The position numbers and the translations under genes are program-made. A DNA stretch of 64,000 nt from Ruminococcaceae bacterium AB4001. Its GTDB lineage: Bacteria > Bacillota > Clostridia > Saccharofermentanales > Saccharofermentanaceae. The notes below the pieces were generated by a model, which worked only from the letters and a program-made list of their open reading frames with translations, did no database searches and was not told the origin of the DNA. Shown here piece after piece: positions 43,852 to 52,247 of the stretch. The stretch lies in assembly GCA_000621765.1 (NCBI GenBank), contig JHXJ01000011.1:57906-121905 (forward strand), given 5' to 3'. How positions within the stretch are numbered: position 1 is the first letter of the stretch; every line of letters begins with the position of its first letter.

Positions 43852-44415
43852 CTATACGCCTCCATCGATCTTATCAAGAGTATCCTGAAGTATTTCTTTC
43901 CGTAATTCTGTCAGCCAATCAGAAAATTCCACTGTATTAAATGCATATGTTTTATTCAACTCATATTCATTCTCTGCCCAGGTAGACAATGGTGATTCAT
44001 TGTGCTGGATCAGAGCTTCAAGTTTGTCCAGAGCCTTATATATCTTGGATTCTTTGGTTATCTGCGCTTTCATTTCCGCATAAAGGCTCTCTAATTCCGC
44101 TGATACTTCGTCCGGCAATGAAGATACCCACTGATTAAGCAGACTGTCCTCTACTGAACGGTCTGAATCAGTTTTTATGAATGTGGGAATATCCCCGGTA
44201 AAGCATTCGCCAAGATCGTGGATAAGGCACATATCAACGACCCTGTCTATATTAACGTCAGGGAATTCATGCCTTAAAAGTAGCGCCATGAGAGAAACTC
44301 TCCAACTGTGTTCAGCTACGCTTTCAGTTCTGCCCTGAGTGGTAGTGCAATGGCGCGGAGTGTCTTTAAGTTTCTCCGCAACGTGTAATATGTCTAAATA
44401 ATCTTTTGCGTTCAT
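43852..44415 (-). CDS. HD-domain phosphohydrolase (YfbR-like)
   Basis: 187 residues. HD-superfamily metal ligands are visible: SVAEHSWRVSLMALLL (His), then MCLIHDLGECFTGDIPTF (HD). This arrangement fits the YfbR/HDDC2-type 5'-deoxynucleotidases that hydrolyse dNMPs or related nucleotides. It follows a nucleoside phosphorylase gene by 8 nt, so the pair may act in nucleoside salvage. Last intact gene of the unit. Confidence 0.85.
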   Translation of the reverse strand: MNAKDYLDILHVAEKLKDTPRHCTTTQGRTESVAEHSWRVSLMALLLRHEFPDVNIDRVVDMCLIHDLGECFTGDIPTFIKTDSDRSVEDSLLNQWVSSLPDEVSAELESLYAEMKAQITKESKIYKALDKLEALIQHNESPLSTWAENEYELNKTYAFNTVEFSDWLTELRKEILQDTLDKIDGGV

Positions 44416-44423
44416 AGTTACAT

Positions 44424-45200
44424 TTAGTCCTGTGTTTTTTCATCGGTTACATAACATGTAAGTTCAAGTGCTATGTCGAAATGTCCCGGATCATGCTGGG
44501 TGTGTTTCTTCTGATCTTTTTCCATTCGTGCATCCCACTCGGGAGCATCGAGAAGATCTCCGCTGGTGAAGAAGAAATATGCATCCAATCCTCTGAAATC
44601 GCACATTGCCTGGATTGCCGCACATTCCATTTCTACTGAAATGCAGCCTTCGCTCTTTCTCTTCTCAAAGTTTCCTCTGGTCTCACGGTATACGGCATCA
44701 GTAGTCCATGTTTTTCCTTTGACATAGGGAAGACCTGCCCATTCCATAAACTCAGCAACCTTACCGCTGTTCTTTATCGTTATGTAATCAGATGCCGGAG
44801 CATAGTGATATGAAGTTCCCTCATCACGATAAGCTTCAGTGGGAACCATAACTTTTCCTCTGGCTATTTCTTTATTGAGGCATCCGCAGCCGCCAAACTC
44901 AATATACTTATCAGTCTTAATGACAGACGCCGTATCTTCTATATCGCCTACGCAGCCCGGAGCACCGACAAAGGACATGTATATGGCAAATTCCTTATCT
45001 TTATACTTAAATCCGTAAACCGGTTTTGCTCCGTTCGAGGAGTAAATATCTCCGATCTTGGTGCAATCGTATGCTTCAAGGACATATTGAAGGATCTCAT
45101 TGGAGAAGGTCAGAATGCAGGCATCAACCTTTTTGGCATCTTCCTTTTTCCATACCTTCAGTATTTCTTCTGTTGCGTTGTCAAATGAGTCAGTAATCAT
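44424..45200 (-). CDS. Nucleoside phosphorylase (PNP/UDP family)
   Basis: 258 residues. Phosphorylase family I features: GAPGCVGDIEDTASVI, GGCGCLNKEIARGKVMVP, WTTDAVYRETRGNF, and the sugar-binding ISVEMECAAIQAM. It would split nucleosides with phosphate; uridine-phosphorylase-like specificity is possible but not proven. SD AGGA before the ATG. Promoter: minus-strand extended -10 TGATATAAT at 45274-45266. Confidence 0.9.
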   Translation of the reverse strand: MITDSFDNATEEILKVWKKEDAKKVDACILTFSNEILQYVLEAYDCTKIGDIYSSNGAKPVYGFKYKDKEFAIYMSFVGAPGCVGDIEDTASVIKTDKYIEFGGCGCLNKEIARGKVMVPTEAYRDEGTSYHYAPASDYITIKNSGKVAEFMEWAGLPYVKGKTWTTDAVYRETRGNFEKRKSEGCISVEMECAAIQAMCDFRGLDAYFFFTSGDLLDAPEWDARMEKDQKKHTQHDPGHFDIALELTCYVTDEKTQD

Positions 45201-45265
45201 CAGGCTGTTCCTACCATTAAATCAGATTAAAGCTTTCCGCTCTAAGGATTTCCCCAGATGAAGTA

Positions 45266-45274
45266 ATTATATCA
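45266..45274 (-). promoter_or_regulatory. Extended -10 promoter of the nucleoside phosphorylase operon
   Basis: TGATATAAT on the minus strand, followed by TACTTCATCTGGGG, which resembles the downstream sequence at three other promoters (59237, 60631, 54208). Confidence 0.65.
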
Positions 45275-45281
45275 TCACTGC

Positions 45282-46577
45282 CTAAATCATATTCTTACAC
45301 TGTGATATAAGGATAAAACGCTTTACCAGGAATGCCAGAATCACAGAAACAGCGAAGCAGATAAACGGAACGACGATAAACCAGTTTTCCGGAAGTCCAA
45401 AGGTTTTTGTCCAAAGATTCATGTAATATCCGCTGGTTTCGAAGAAAACATGTCTGCTGAACAAAAAGACCGTAATCAGGTAGCAGTGTTCCCTGAAAAA
45501 CTTCGTTAGCGGATTTCCTGTTCTTATAAGAAGGACAAGCCCCAGAAGGATCATAGATACAGCCAGACCGAAGATAAGCCACGGGATACTGTCCATCTCA
45601 TAGATCTTATCAAGTTTTTCGAGCTTCTCGTCAAGACCTTCATACCAAACATCAGTTAATGCGTCAGAAGGATAGAGACCCGCCTGCTTTATCAGGAAAA
45701 ACTGAAGCCAGGAGAGCGCATAGAATGATAATCCTCCTGCACAAAGCCACGAAGCAAGATGAATAATTATGCCTTTCTCCGTCTTCGGTAAGATCTTGTC
45801 TTTATACTTCATTACGATCATTCCAATTGGGAAGAGCGGGATGTCGGGACCAAATATCCAATACCCGATCCTTAGAACAGGATCATGCCATACTCCGTCA
45901 TTTATCACTCTGATGGAAGGCGCGAAAAATGACAATATGAGTATCAGGATAAGCGGAATGAGCTCATTCTTCAGAAGTTTTTTCAGCAACAGGTATATTC
46001 CGTAGAGAATGGCGATCATGAGAAATGCACCGCAAAGATATCTCACGATGGTATCTGTCTGAAGAAGTGCCTCGTACTTGATGTATGCTTCTGCTCTTTC
46101 ATAAAACATATCGTCGTGGTAATAAACCCAGCAGGCAGTACCGAACGTCACCAATAATGGCAGAAACAGAAAGATCTTGTGTTTTATCTTCAATCCGTTT
46201 TTATAAATGCTCATGCCTGCAAAGAAGCAGAACACAGCAGTTAATATCATGAAGGCGTATACGCTGCTTTTAGGTTTATTGTTGAAAGCGGAAAGATAAT
46301 TGATAGCAGTGAAGGAGAGGGTGGTTTTCATCTGTTCAGCGAATCCATTCTTCCAGGTGTAATTCCCATACATCATATCTGTCGGATTTATACGATATCC
46401 ATAGATGGGGAATAACATCTGGGTCAGAACAAGTGAAACCGCAGCGATATTGCATGCAGCATCAGAGATCATCGTCTCCCTGTCAGATAACGGTAAAGTT
46501 CCTTTTCTCTTTCCCGGAAAAACGATGACGCCAAGAAATACTATTCCAACTAAAACCCACAATAACACGGACAGCAT
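45282..46577 (-). CDS. Polytopic membrane protein, acyltransferase-like topology, unknown function
   Basis: 431 residues with about ten membrane helices and short loops. It resembles acyltransferase-type surface glycan modifiers in size and topology, but I do not see the N-terminal His/Arg motif of that family, so the function is open. The start is supported by AGGAGGGCCATTT. It stands alone on the minus strand, diverging from yjdF across a 340-bp region that holds the yjdF promoter and riboswitch. Confidence 0.6.
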   Translation of the reverse strand: MLSVLLWVLVGIVFLGVIVFPGKRKGTLPLSDRETMISDAACNIAAVSLVLTQMLFPIYGYRINPTDMMYGNYTWKNGFAEQMKTTLSFTAINYLSAFNNKPKSSVYAFMILTAVFCFFAGMSIYKNGLKIKHKIFLFLPLLVTFGTACWVYYHDDMFYERAEAYIKYEALLQTDTIVRYLCGAFLMIAILYGIYLLLKKLLKNELIPLILILILSFFAPSIRVINDGVWHDPVLRIGYWIFGPDIPLFPIGMIVMKYKDKILPKTEKGIIIHLASWLCAGGLSFYALSWLQFFLIKQAGLYPSDALTDVWYEGLDEKLEKLDKIYEMDSIPWLIFGLAVSMILLGLVLLIRTGNPLTKFFREHCYLITVFLFSRHVFFETSGYYMNLWTKTFGLPENWFIVVPFICFAVSVILAFLVKRFILISQCKNMI

Positions 46578-46752
46578 AAATGGCCCTCCTGTATATGGAT
46601 AGAATAAACAATGATGGGATTAACAGACTACGGATAGAGTCTATGCTTCTACCTGACAAATTCAACCAAAAACAGAATCAGTTTTCGCTCAACAAGACAG
46701 TGATCTCATTATCTCCATTTGGAGAATGGAATTATATCACGGCATCTGAATC

Positions 46753-46761
46753 TGCTATAAT
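46753..46761 (+). promoter_or_regulatory. Extended -10 promoter of yjdF
   Basis: TGCTATAAT fits the extended -10 pattern. It lies about 40 nt before the riboswitch, giving a leader of about 150 nt. Confidence 0.6.
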
Positions 46762-46803
46762 TCTTGCGTAACATGCAAAGATAAAAACGCAACGTGCATC
46801 TGT

Positions 46804-46895
46804 TTGATGTGCCAGAGCCGGTAGGTAGCCCGGCCGTCCTGATCTTTCAGGGTAAGTAACCTGCCCCTCCGGGTTGTCCGTTCTTTGCTCATCAA
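46804..46895 (+). promoter_or_regulatory. yjdF riboswitch (5' UTR structured RNA)
   Basis: A structured leader directly upstream of a yjdF-family gene. The closing stem is TTGATG (46804-46809) with CATCAA (46890-46895). Inside are GCCGG/CCGGC (46817-46821 with 46830-46834) and a perfect CCTGA-TCTT-TCAGG hairpin (46838-46851), then a C-rich GCCCCTCCGGG section. The yjdF motif is known to sit upstream of yjdF in Bacillota and to bind azaaromatic compounds. The SD (AAAGGAGGG, 46901-46909) follows the closing stem, consistent with translational control. Assignment rests on the gene context plus stems found by eye. Confidence 0.75.
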
Positions 46896-46915
46896 TTCAC
46901 AAAGGAGGGATTGTC

Positions 46916-47332
46916 ATGGGCAAAGTAAGCTTGGTTCTGACAGTGTATTTTGAGGAGCCGTTCTGGGTCGGCGTATTTGAAAAGACCGAACATGGAAAAT
47001 TATCTGTATCAAAGGTCGTTTTCGGAGCAGAACCCAAGGACTGTGAAGTGTTCGAACACTTTCTCAAACACTATGATGAGCTCAGGTTCAGCCCGGCTGT
47101 GACAACTGTTGCAGGTAAAACGATCAGCAATCCGAAAAGGATGCAGCGTGAAGCGCGCAAACAGACTTCGGCTAGCGGGATCGGCACAAGGTCGCAACAG
47201 GCGATCAAGCTGCAGCAGGAGCAGAACAAAGTGATCAGAAAGTCCAAAAGCCGCGAACAGAAAGAGGCTGAAAAGGAAAGACAGTTTGAACTGCGACAGC
47301 GCAAGAAAAGCGAAAAGCACAAGGGCCACTAA
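46916..47332 (+). CDS. yjdF: YjdF family protein (DUF2992)
   Basis: 138 residues. The N-terminal half MGKVSLVLTVYFEEPFWVGV, SVSKVVFGAEPKDCEVFEH and NPKRMQREARKQ, then GIGTRSQQAIKLQQEQN and a Lys/Glu/Arg-rich C-terminal helix, match YjdF proteins closely. The molecular function is not established; the association with an azaaromatic-sensing riboswitch suggests a protective role against such compounds. The ATG at 46916 follows AAAGGAGGGATTGTC. The stop lies in the left arm of the terminator. Confidence 0.93.
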   Translation: MGKVSLVLTVYFEEPFWVGVFEKTEHGKLSVSKVVFGAEPKDCEVFEHFLKHYDELRFSPAVTTVAGKTISNPKRMQREARKQTSASGIGTRSQQAIKLQQEQNKVIRKSKSREQKEAEKERQFELRQRKKSEKHKGH

Positions 47333-47352
47333 GCTCTTGTGCTTTCGTTTTT
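47314..47352 (+). terminator. Strong intrinsic terminator of yjdF
   Basis: AAAGCACAAG (47314-47323) and CTTGTGCTTT (47336-47345) form a 10-bp stem, followed by CGTTTTT. It overlaps the 3' end of yjdF and abuts the stop of the convergent gene at 47351. Confidence 0.88.
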
Positions 47353-47716
47353 AATCTTTCTTATTATCCTTGCGATACGGTTTGAGCGCTGCTTTGAACT
47401 CTTTTACATCGTAGCCGCGCTTGGAAGCGAAATCCACTAGCTCGTCTTTATCGATGTATCGTAATTCTTCGAGGACTCCCGGGGGCAGAATGTGATTGTC
47501 GTCCTTTTTGATGTAGATTCCCATAACCTTATACGGCGGGTTATCTTTCGCATTTCTCATTTGGGAGAGAACGGTTATGAAGTCGCCTTCGATTGCAACG
47601 ATCTTGCAGTCAACAAAATACACGTTCCGTTTGCGCAGAGATTTTGACAGAAACTCGCGCATCGTATCACCGAAATACAAAGTGAATGAATCGCCTATTT
47701 TGAATGTATTTCCCAT
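47351..47716 (-). CDS. Hypothetical cytoplasmic protein
   Basis: 121 residues, no signal peptide, membrane helix or recognised motif. It starts with a beta-rich part (GNTFKIGDSFTLYFGDTMREF, VDCKIVAIEGDFITVLS) and ends in a helical Lys-rich tail. The ATG at 47716 has GAGAGGTCCTCTTT upstream. It stands alone, convergent with yjdF. Function unknown. Confidence 0.6.
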   Translation of the reverse strand: MGNTFKIGDSFTLYFGDTMREFLSKSLRKRNVYFVDCKIVAIEGDFITVLSQMRNAKDNPPYKVMGIYIKKDDNHILPPGVLEELRYIDKDELVDFASKRGYDVKEFKAALKPYRKDNKKD

Positions 47717-47815
47717 AAAGAGGACCTCTCTGATTATTCGAATGGTAGTTTATCCCGTCTATTATACATTCCAGATAACAATGAATAAAGCGGAATGTAT
47801 ACGGTAGATCCTCTT

Positions 47816-48562
47816 TTAGAGTTTTAAAGAATCTCCGTCTTTGCATATTTGCTTTAAAACGCCATCCTTAATGCTGTAAGACTCACCGTAAATGGTTTCA
47901 CCATGTTCATCAGCTACGATATAACTTCCGTCATTCATAGCTATGATTTCATGGCCGATACTGTCCGGGAAAGTTATGTCTTCTATCAGCCTCATACCGT
48001 CAAGCGTGTCGTCCCTAAGCGCCTGAAAGTGAGGGAATATGTTTGTCTTAGTCAATCCCAGTCCGGGAATCCAGCGCTGGAAACCGGGATCAGTTGCTTC
48101 GCCGGGCAGTTCCGGTCCGGCATAGACAGGATCTGCGCAATTCATTGAGCCGGCGCTCCATGCTATAACCAAACCTGTAAAACTCTGAAGTTTTCCTTTT
48201 AATGCTATTTTCGCGAAAAACTGATTTTGTGTAGGAACATGTCCTCCGGTCAGTATGATGACATCCTTCAGCCTCAGATCATCTGCTATGTCTTCATTTC
48301 TGTCATCACACATCTCAAGGGAGCAACAGTTCAGTCCGCTCATTGGCAGAGAATGTTTAAAACACTCAGCAACTGCATCATTCTTTTCGTGATCATAAGG
48401 TGAAGCACATATCATCAGAACCCTGGCATTGTCCGGCCATAAAGATCTGATCCTGTCCAGAAGTCCGTTCTGTTCGATTAAAACAGACGGCACTCTTCTT
48501 CCGTTCTCCCGGACTGCTCCGCCAAGTGAACTTGTAATGATTACATTCATTTTTGTTTCCAT
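47816..48562 (-). CDS. Peptidase S51 / dipeptidase E-like protein
   Basis: 248 residues. The GGHVPTQN stretch, the nucleophile-elbow AWSAGSMN and the later PHFQAL His match peptidase S51 (dipeptidase E/cyanophycinase-like), a class I glutamine amidotransferase-like fold with serine instead of cysteine. It would cleave a small peptide; the substrate is unknown. The first ATG (48562) is used; an ATG four codons later is equally plausible. It follows the GNAT gene by 16 nt in the same orientation. Confidence 0.85.
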   Translation of the reverse strand: METKMNVIITSSLGGAVRENGRRVPSVLIEQNGLLDRIRSLWPDNARVLMICASPYDHEKNDAVAECFKHSLPMSGLNCCSLEMCDDRNEDIADDLRLKDVIILTGGHVPTQNQFFAKIALKGKLQSFTGLVIAWSAGSMNCADPVYAGPELPGEATDPGFQRWIPGLGLTKTNIFPHFQALRDDTLDGMRLIEDITFPDSIGHEIIAMNDGSYIVADEHGETIYGESYSIKDGVLKQICKDGDSLKL

Positions 48563-48578
48563 TCCACTTTCTAAAAGT

Positions 48579-49085
48579 TTACGCTCTCTTCATTACCATT
48601 CTGACTATTGAAACCGGCGTGCCAAGAGTCCATTCCTTTTTGCTTCCGTCAAATTCAAAACCATATTTGTGGTAGAAGCTGATAGCCCTTTCATTTTTCT
48701 CAAACACCCACACGAATATAGTGTTGTATTCACTAAGTCTGGAAATTGCTTCATTCATCAATCTGTATCCGACTTTCCGGCCATAGTATTCTGAGAGGAC
48801 ATAGATTGCGTCAACCTCTCCGGCATCCGGCAGATCTTCATCTCTCGATGGACTGTAAACCGCAAATCCTACGACTTTATCTCCATCCTTAGCTACTAGA
48901 GTATTATCAGGGAAATTCCTGGCACGTGCTGTTGTGGCCTCAACGGTCATCGTATCAAGATATCTGTCACATACAATGCCTCTATAGGCTTCCTGCCACG
49001 CAGTACAGTGAACGTAGCCCCTTCCGCACAATTCTTCATCAGTTTCAGCCAATTTAATGATTATTGAATCATTTTTCTCTTCCAT
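48579..49085 (-). CDS. GNAT family N-acetyltransferase
   Basis: 168 residues. The acetyl-CoA-binding region AIYVLSEYYGRKVGYRLMNEAI and the C-terminal ISFYHKYGFEFDGSKK are typical of GNAT enzymes. The N-terminal CTAWQEAYRGIVCDRYLD suggests the RimI-like branch. Substrate unknown. Upstream of the peptidase S51 gene in the same operon. Confidence 0.92.
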   Translation of the reverse strand: MEEKNDSIIIKLAETDEELCGRGYVHCTAWQEAYRGIVCDRYLDTMTVEATTARARNFPDNTLVAKDGDKVVGFAVYSPSRDEDLPDAGEVDAIYVLSEYYGRKVGYRLMNEAISRLSEYNTIFVWVFEKNERAISFYHKYGFEFDGSKKEWTLGTPVSIVRMVMKRA

Positions 49086-49225
49086 GTTTTGCCTCCACTA
49101 AATCCAATGTCTTCGCTGTTATTCTTTTTCCGGCCACAACTCTATAAGGAGAAGATAGATAAAAAGACTTTCCCAAATGAAGAAAGTATTGTTAAACCAC
49201 TGCCAATCGAATATCAAAAACGCGA

Positions 49226-49360
49226 TTATGAAATACACCACTCACGATTGAACGGGAAAAGCGCGATTCCGAGCACACCGGTAAAGATCAGATAATATAA
49301 GATCTTACGCAACAGAAGGATATTTAACTTCTTCACATACATGATGATCAGCGCAACCAT
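49226..49360 (-). CDS. Small hydrophobic protein, 44 residues
   Basis: A short frame that starts at the base after the TAA of the upstream gene (TAA-ATG junction) on the minus strand. It encodes a hydrophobic helix: MVALIIMYVKKLNILLLRKI followed by LYYLIFTGVLGIALFPF and a short polar end. The tight junction suggests termination-reinitiation. The rest of the 49086-49225 stretch holds nothing I recognise. Confidence 0.45.
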   Translation of the reverse strand: MVALIIMYVKKLNILLLRKILYYLIFTGVLGIALFPFNREWCIS

Positions 49361-49687
49361 TTATGCTTTTACATGAAGGACAGTGCCTTTTGTAATCCCG
49401 TATTGATTGCCGTTTTCAAGAACCAGGGCAACTGTAGTATCCGTTGCAGACTCTACTTTGGTCCTGAATATATCCAACTCAATAATTGAAATCAGAGAAT
49501 TTTCATTAGCACCTTCAATATAGACCTTATCAGTGTCTCTGACAGTTCCCTTGATCTGACCTACGACAACCAGGTCATTAGGATCATTCAGTTTGAAGGT
49601 ATCCTCGACTATGTATGTGCCTCCGGACGGATTCTGAACGGGATTGTTATCCTCTTTGTTATTAAACAGTTTTCCCAGTATACCCAT
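49361..49687 (-). CDS. Stand-alone EF-Tu domain-2-like beta-barrel protein
   Basis: 108 residues. After a short N-terminal part (GILGKLFNNKEDNN), the sequence YIVEDTFKLNDPNDLVVVGQ, GTVRDTDKVYIEG and the closing YGITKGTVLHVKA follow the strand pattern of EF-Tu/translation-factor domain 2. No GTPase domain is attached. Function unknown. Its promoter is the minus-strand TGATATAAT at 49738-49730, followed by the small palindrome TTACCGCAACGGTAA. A 44-residue hydrophobic gene follows without a gap. Confidence 0.6.
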   Translation of the reverse strand: MGILGKLFNNKEDNNPVQNPSGGTYIVEDTFKLNDPNDLVVVGQIKGTVRDTDKVYIEGANENSLISIIELDIFRTKVESATDTTVALVLENGNQYGITKGTVLHVKA

Positions 49688-49729
49688 TTTCGTGACCTCG
49701 ATCCGATTAGTTTATTTACCGTTGCGGTA

Positions 49730-49738
49730 ATTATATCA
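49730..49738 (-). promoter_or_regulatory. Extended -10 promoter with adjacent palindrome
   Basis: TGATATAAT on the minus strand; immediately downstream is TTACCG-CAA-CGGTAA (49730-49716), which would lie at about +1 and could be an operator. Confidence 0.55.
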
Positions 49739-49841
49739 TGACGGTCCCTGTGAATTTCATTTATATCTGCCTAACAGGTCAAATGATTTCAGGCCGGGAA
49801 TACAGTATCATAGGGCTATCGTAATGATTGGGGATAAAAAG

Positions 49842-52193
49842 ATGAAATCATTTTTCGGTAAGCGTATCATCACCGCTTTTCTGGCTTTGACTGTATTGGT
49901 ACCGGCAGTATATGTTTCCGGCTGTTCCAAAAAATCCGTGACTTCGCAAAAAGTGACGGAAGATATGCCGTGGTTTGATGTAAAGAGCATTGATGTAGTT
50001 CAGGATTTTGACGAAGATGCTTATCAGTTCTGTGAGTATGGTCTGCTCGGAATAAAAGACGATAAGATCTACGTGAAGGTGTATGCCGAGCGCCAGGGTG
50101 ACAGAGACACACTGCAGCAGGACAGGGAAGAGTTTCATCTTCTCACTTACGATATGAACGGAAATGTTATATCCAGTAACAGGGTAGAAGAACTCCTGGC
50201 AGACAGGTTTCCCATTCCAAGCGGCATGACACGTTATGTCAGAGTCGTTAATTATGACGGGGAGTATATAAATATCGCTTTTGATGATGAAGATGATAAA
50301 TACAACACAGAGTATCACACGATTAAATACGATACTTCTGACGGAACCATAATAGAGACGACGAACGACGGTGATATTCCGATAGTCGATCCAAACGTGA
50401 AGTATTGCGTCATTGACGGCTGCATCGTGAAAGTCGAGCAGCAGCTTGGTAAAAAGGGTACTTATATCAGCATCACAGTTACTGATACCGAAGGACAGCC
50501 GAAAACAATAGATATGAGCGAAGAGTTTCCGGGCTTTAATCTTATGGTCTGTGATCTGATCTTTAAGAAAGAAGACAATAAAGCCCTGATCTGTTTAGGC
50601 TCAGGCGGATTAAAGGTACATTATTTCGATCTGGATCTGATCAATAAAACGATAACTGAAGTACGCGAAGGTAATGAGTTTGTCGAATCGTCACGTTTCT
50701 TTGGGGGAAGTTATATCGAGGGAGTAGGCAATATTATCACCAGCGGCAAAGGAGTCGATGTCATAGACATAAAAGAACAGAAGATCGAGACATATTTTGA
50801 CATCAATAACTGTAATCTGAACAGATATATGAGTTCTTTTATCGATGTAAACGATGTTTCTTCCGGAAGAATCATTCTGTCGAGCAGGTCCTCATTCAGC
50901 TCAGACAGGATGGTAAAGAGCAATCTTCATATATACATCCTGAACAAGTGTGATTCCAATCCGAATGTCGGAAAAGAAATCATTAAGATAGCGTCTTTTG
51001 GGGAACTCTCTTATGCAATGTCAGAAGGAATCTGCAGGTTTAATGATTCCAGTGATACGCATCTTATTGTGATCGATAAGCGGTACGATATCAGACGTCA
51101 GCAGGCCGGCAGTATCGGCACTCAGACAGAGAGTACGGATGCTTATTACGACCAGCTTATTGCTGATATCCGCAATGGAACGGGACCTGATATGATCTTC
51201 AATATGTCAGGCGTTGAGCAGCTTTACAGTGATGAATATCTTCAGGATCTGTCTGATCTCGAACTGCCGGCAGATGTTATCGGAGGCGTATTTGACGCAT
51301 TGAAAACACCGGAAGGAAAGCTTTACCATATTCCGCTTTCGTTCGCTCCCACAGGCTTAATAATTAATAAAGATAAGATCCCGGACGGAACAACCGGACT
51401 TAGTTTTGACGAATACAAGAGTCTGGTATCAGAAGCCTGCAACGGTGATGATCCTCTGGGTTATGACCAAAGTACTTTTATGGACGCATGCATGAAGTAT
51501 TACGGCCGTGACCTGGATCTTGATTCAGAAGCCTTCGCTGAGCTTGCGGCGTATGCCAAGAATGATTTTTATACGTCGGTTGTTTATGACCCTGACAATA
51601 TAGGAGTAGTGGTTGACAGTATCGAGTACAAGGATATGATCTTCAGTCCGGGTCAGGACATTTCCGTCTTCATGGACCGGTGTAACGGAAATATAAAAGG
51701 GAAGGCATTGCTCGGACTTCCGTCTTCTGACCGTACCGGTCTCCGCTTTTCTGTCGGCGAATCAATCGCCGTTACTTCGGACAGCAGTAACATTGATGCC
51801 TGCAAGGAAGTAATAAGCTTCCTGTTAAGCGATGAGATTCAGAATCTTTATGATATAAATGACCTGAATCCGGTAACGGAAAATGCGCTTGGACTTTACA
51901 TCTCCAAAGAAATCTATTTCTATAACGACCAGGTCAGCAGATATCTGGCATATTTCGATGAAGAGAAGGTGAATGACATGGGTTACCGGACTGATTACGT
52001 GGACGTGGATGAGACGGCTGAGTCTTATAAAGCCATAATCAGATCCTGCTCAGGATTATATACGATAGATCCCGTTGTAGAGAGGATCATCTTAGAAGAG
52101 ATGCAGGCATATTTTGCAGGGCAGAAGGACTTAGACCAGGTTATAACGATCATTAAGGACAGGAAGAAAACATATCAGAGCGAACGTGGCTGA
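49842..52193 (+). CDS. Large lipoprotein with C-terminal extracellular solute-binding domain
   Basis: 783 residues. Lipoprotein signal with lipobox VSGC (C28). Residues about 40-390 are rich in short beta strands of the kind seen in beta-propellers. From about 395 the sequence follows family 1 solute-binding proteins (YDQLIADIRNGTGPDMIF, LYHIPLSFAPTGLIINKDKI, LRFSVGESIAVTSDSS, ACKEVISFLLSDEIQ). No permease or ATPase genes are adjacent, so a sensing or orphan-binding role is possible. I chose the ATG at 49842 (GGGGATAAAAAG upstream) over an ATG six codons earlier. Confidence 0.78.
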   Translation: MKSFFGKRIITAFLALTVLVPAVYVSGCSKKSVTSQKVTEDMPWFDVKSIDVVQDFDEDAYQFCEYGLLGIKDDKIYVKVYAERQGDRDTLQQDREEFHLLTYDMNGNVISSNRVEELLADRFPIPSGMTRYVRVVNYDGEYINIAFDDEDDKYNTEYHTIKYDTSDGTIIETTNDGDIPIVDPNVKYCVIDGCIVKVEQQLGKKGTYISITVTDTEGQPKTIDMSEEFPGFNLMVCDLIFKKEDNKALICLGSGGLKVHYFDLDLINKTITEVREGNEFVESSRFFGGSYIEGVGNIITSGKGVDVIDIKEQKIETYFDINNCNLNRYMSSFIDVNDVSSGRIILSSRSSFSSDRMVKSNLHIYILNKCDSNPNVGKEIIKIASFGELSYAMSEGICRFNDSSDTHLIVIDKRYDIRRQQAGSIGTQTESTDAYYDQLIADIRNGTGPDMIFNMSGVEQLYSDEYLQDLSDLELPADVIGGVFDALKTPEGKLYHIPLSFAPTGLIINKDKIPDGTTGLSFDEYKSLVSEACNGDDPLGYDQSTFMDACMKYYGRDLDLDSEAFAELAAYAKNDFYTSVVYDPDNIGVVVDSIEYKDMIFSPGQDISVFMDRCNGNIKGKALLGLPSSDRTGLRFSVGESIAVTSDSSNIDACKEVISFLLSDEIQNLYDINDLNPVTENALGLYISKEIYFYNDQVSRYLAYFDEEKVNDMGYRTDYVDVDETAESYKAIIRSCSGLYTIDPVVERIILEEMQAYFAGQKDLDQVITIIKDRKKTYQSERG

Positions 52194-52247
52194 TTAATTG
52201 TTTCCGACTATCTTCATACCGCGCAGAATGCTGCCCTGTTCAGCCGT

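Noticed and set aside
46580..46771. 63-codon frame on the plus strand before yjdF
   Set aside because: It runs across the yjdF -10 element and has no recognisable protein sequence or SD.
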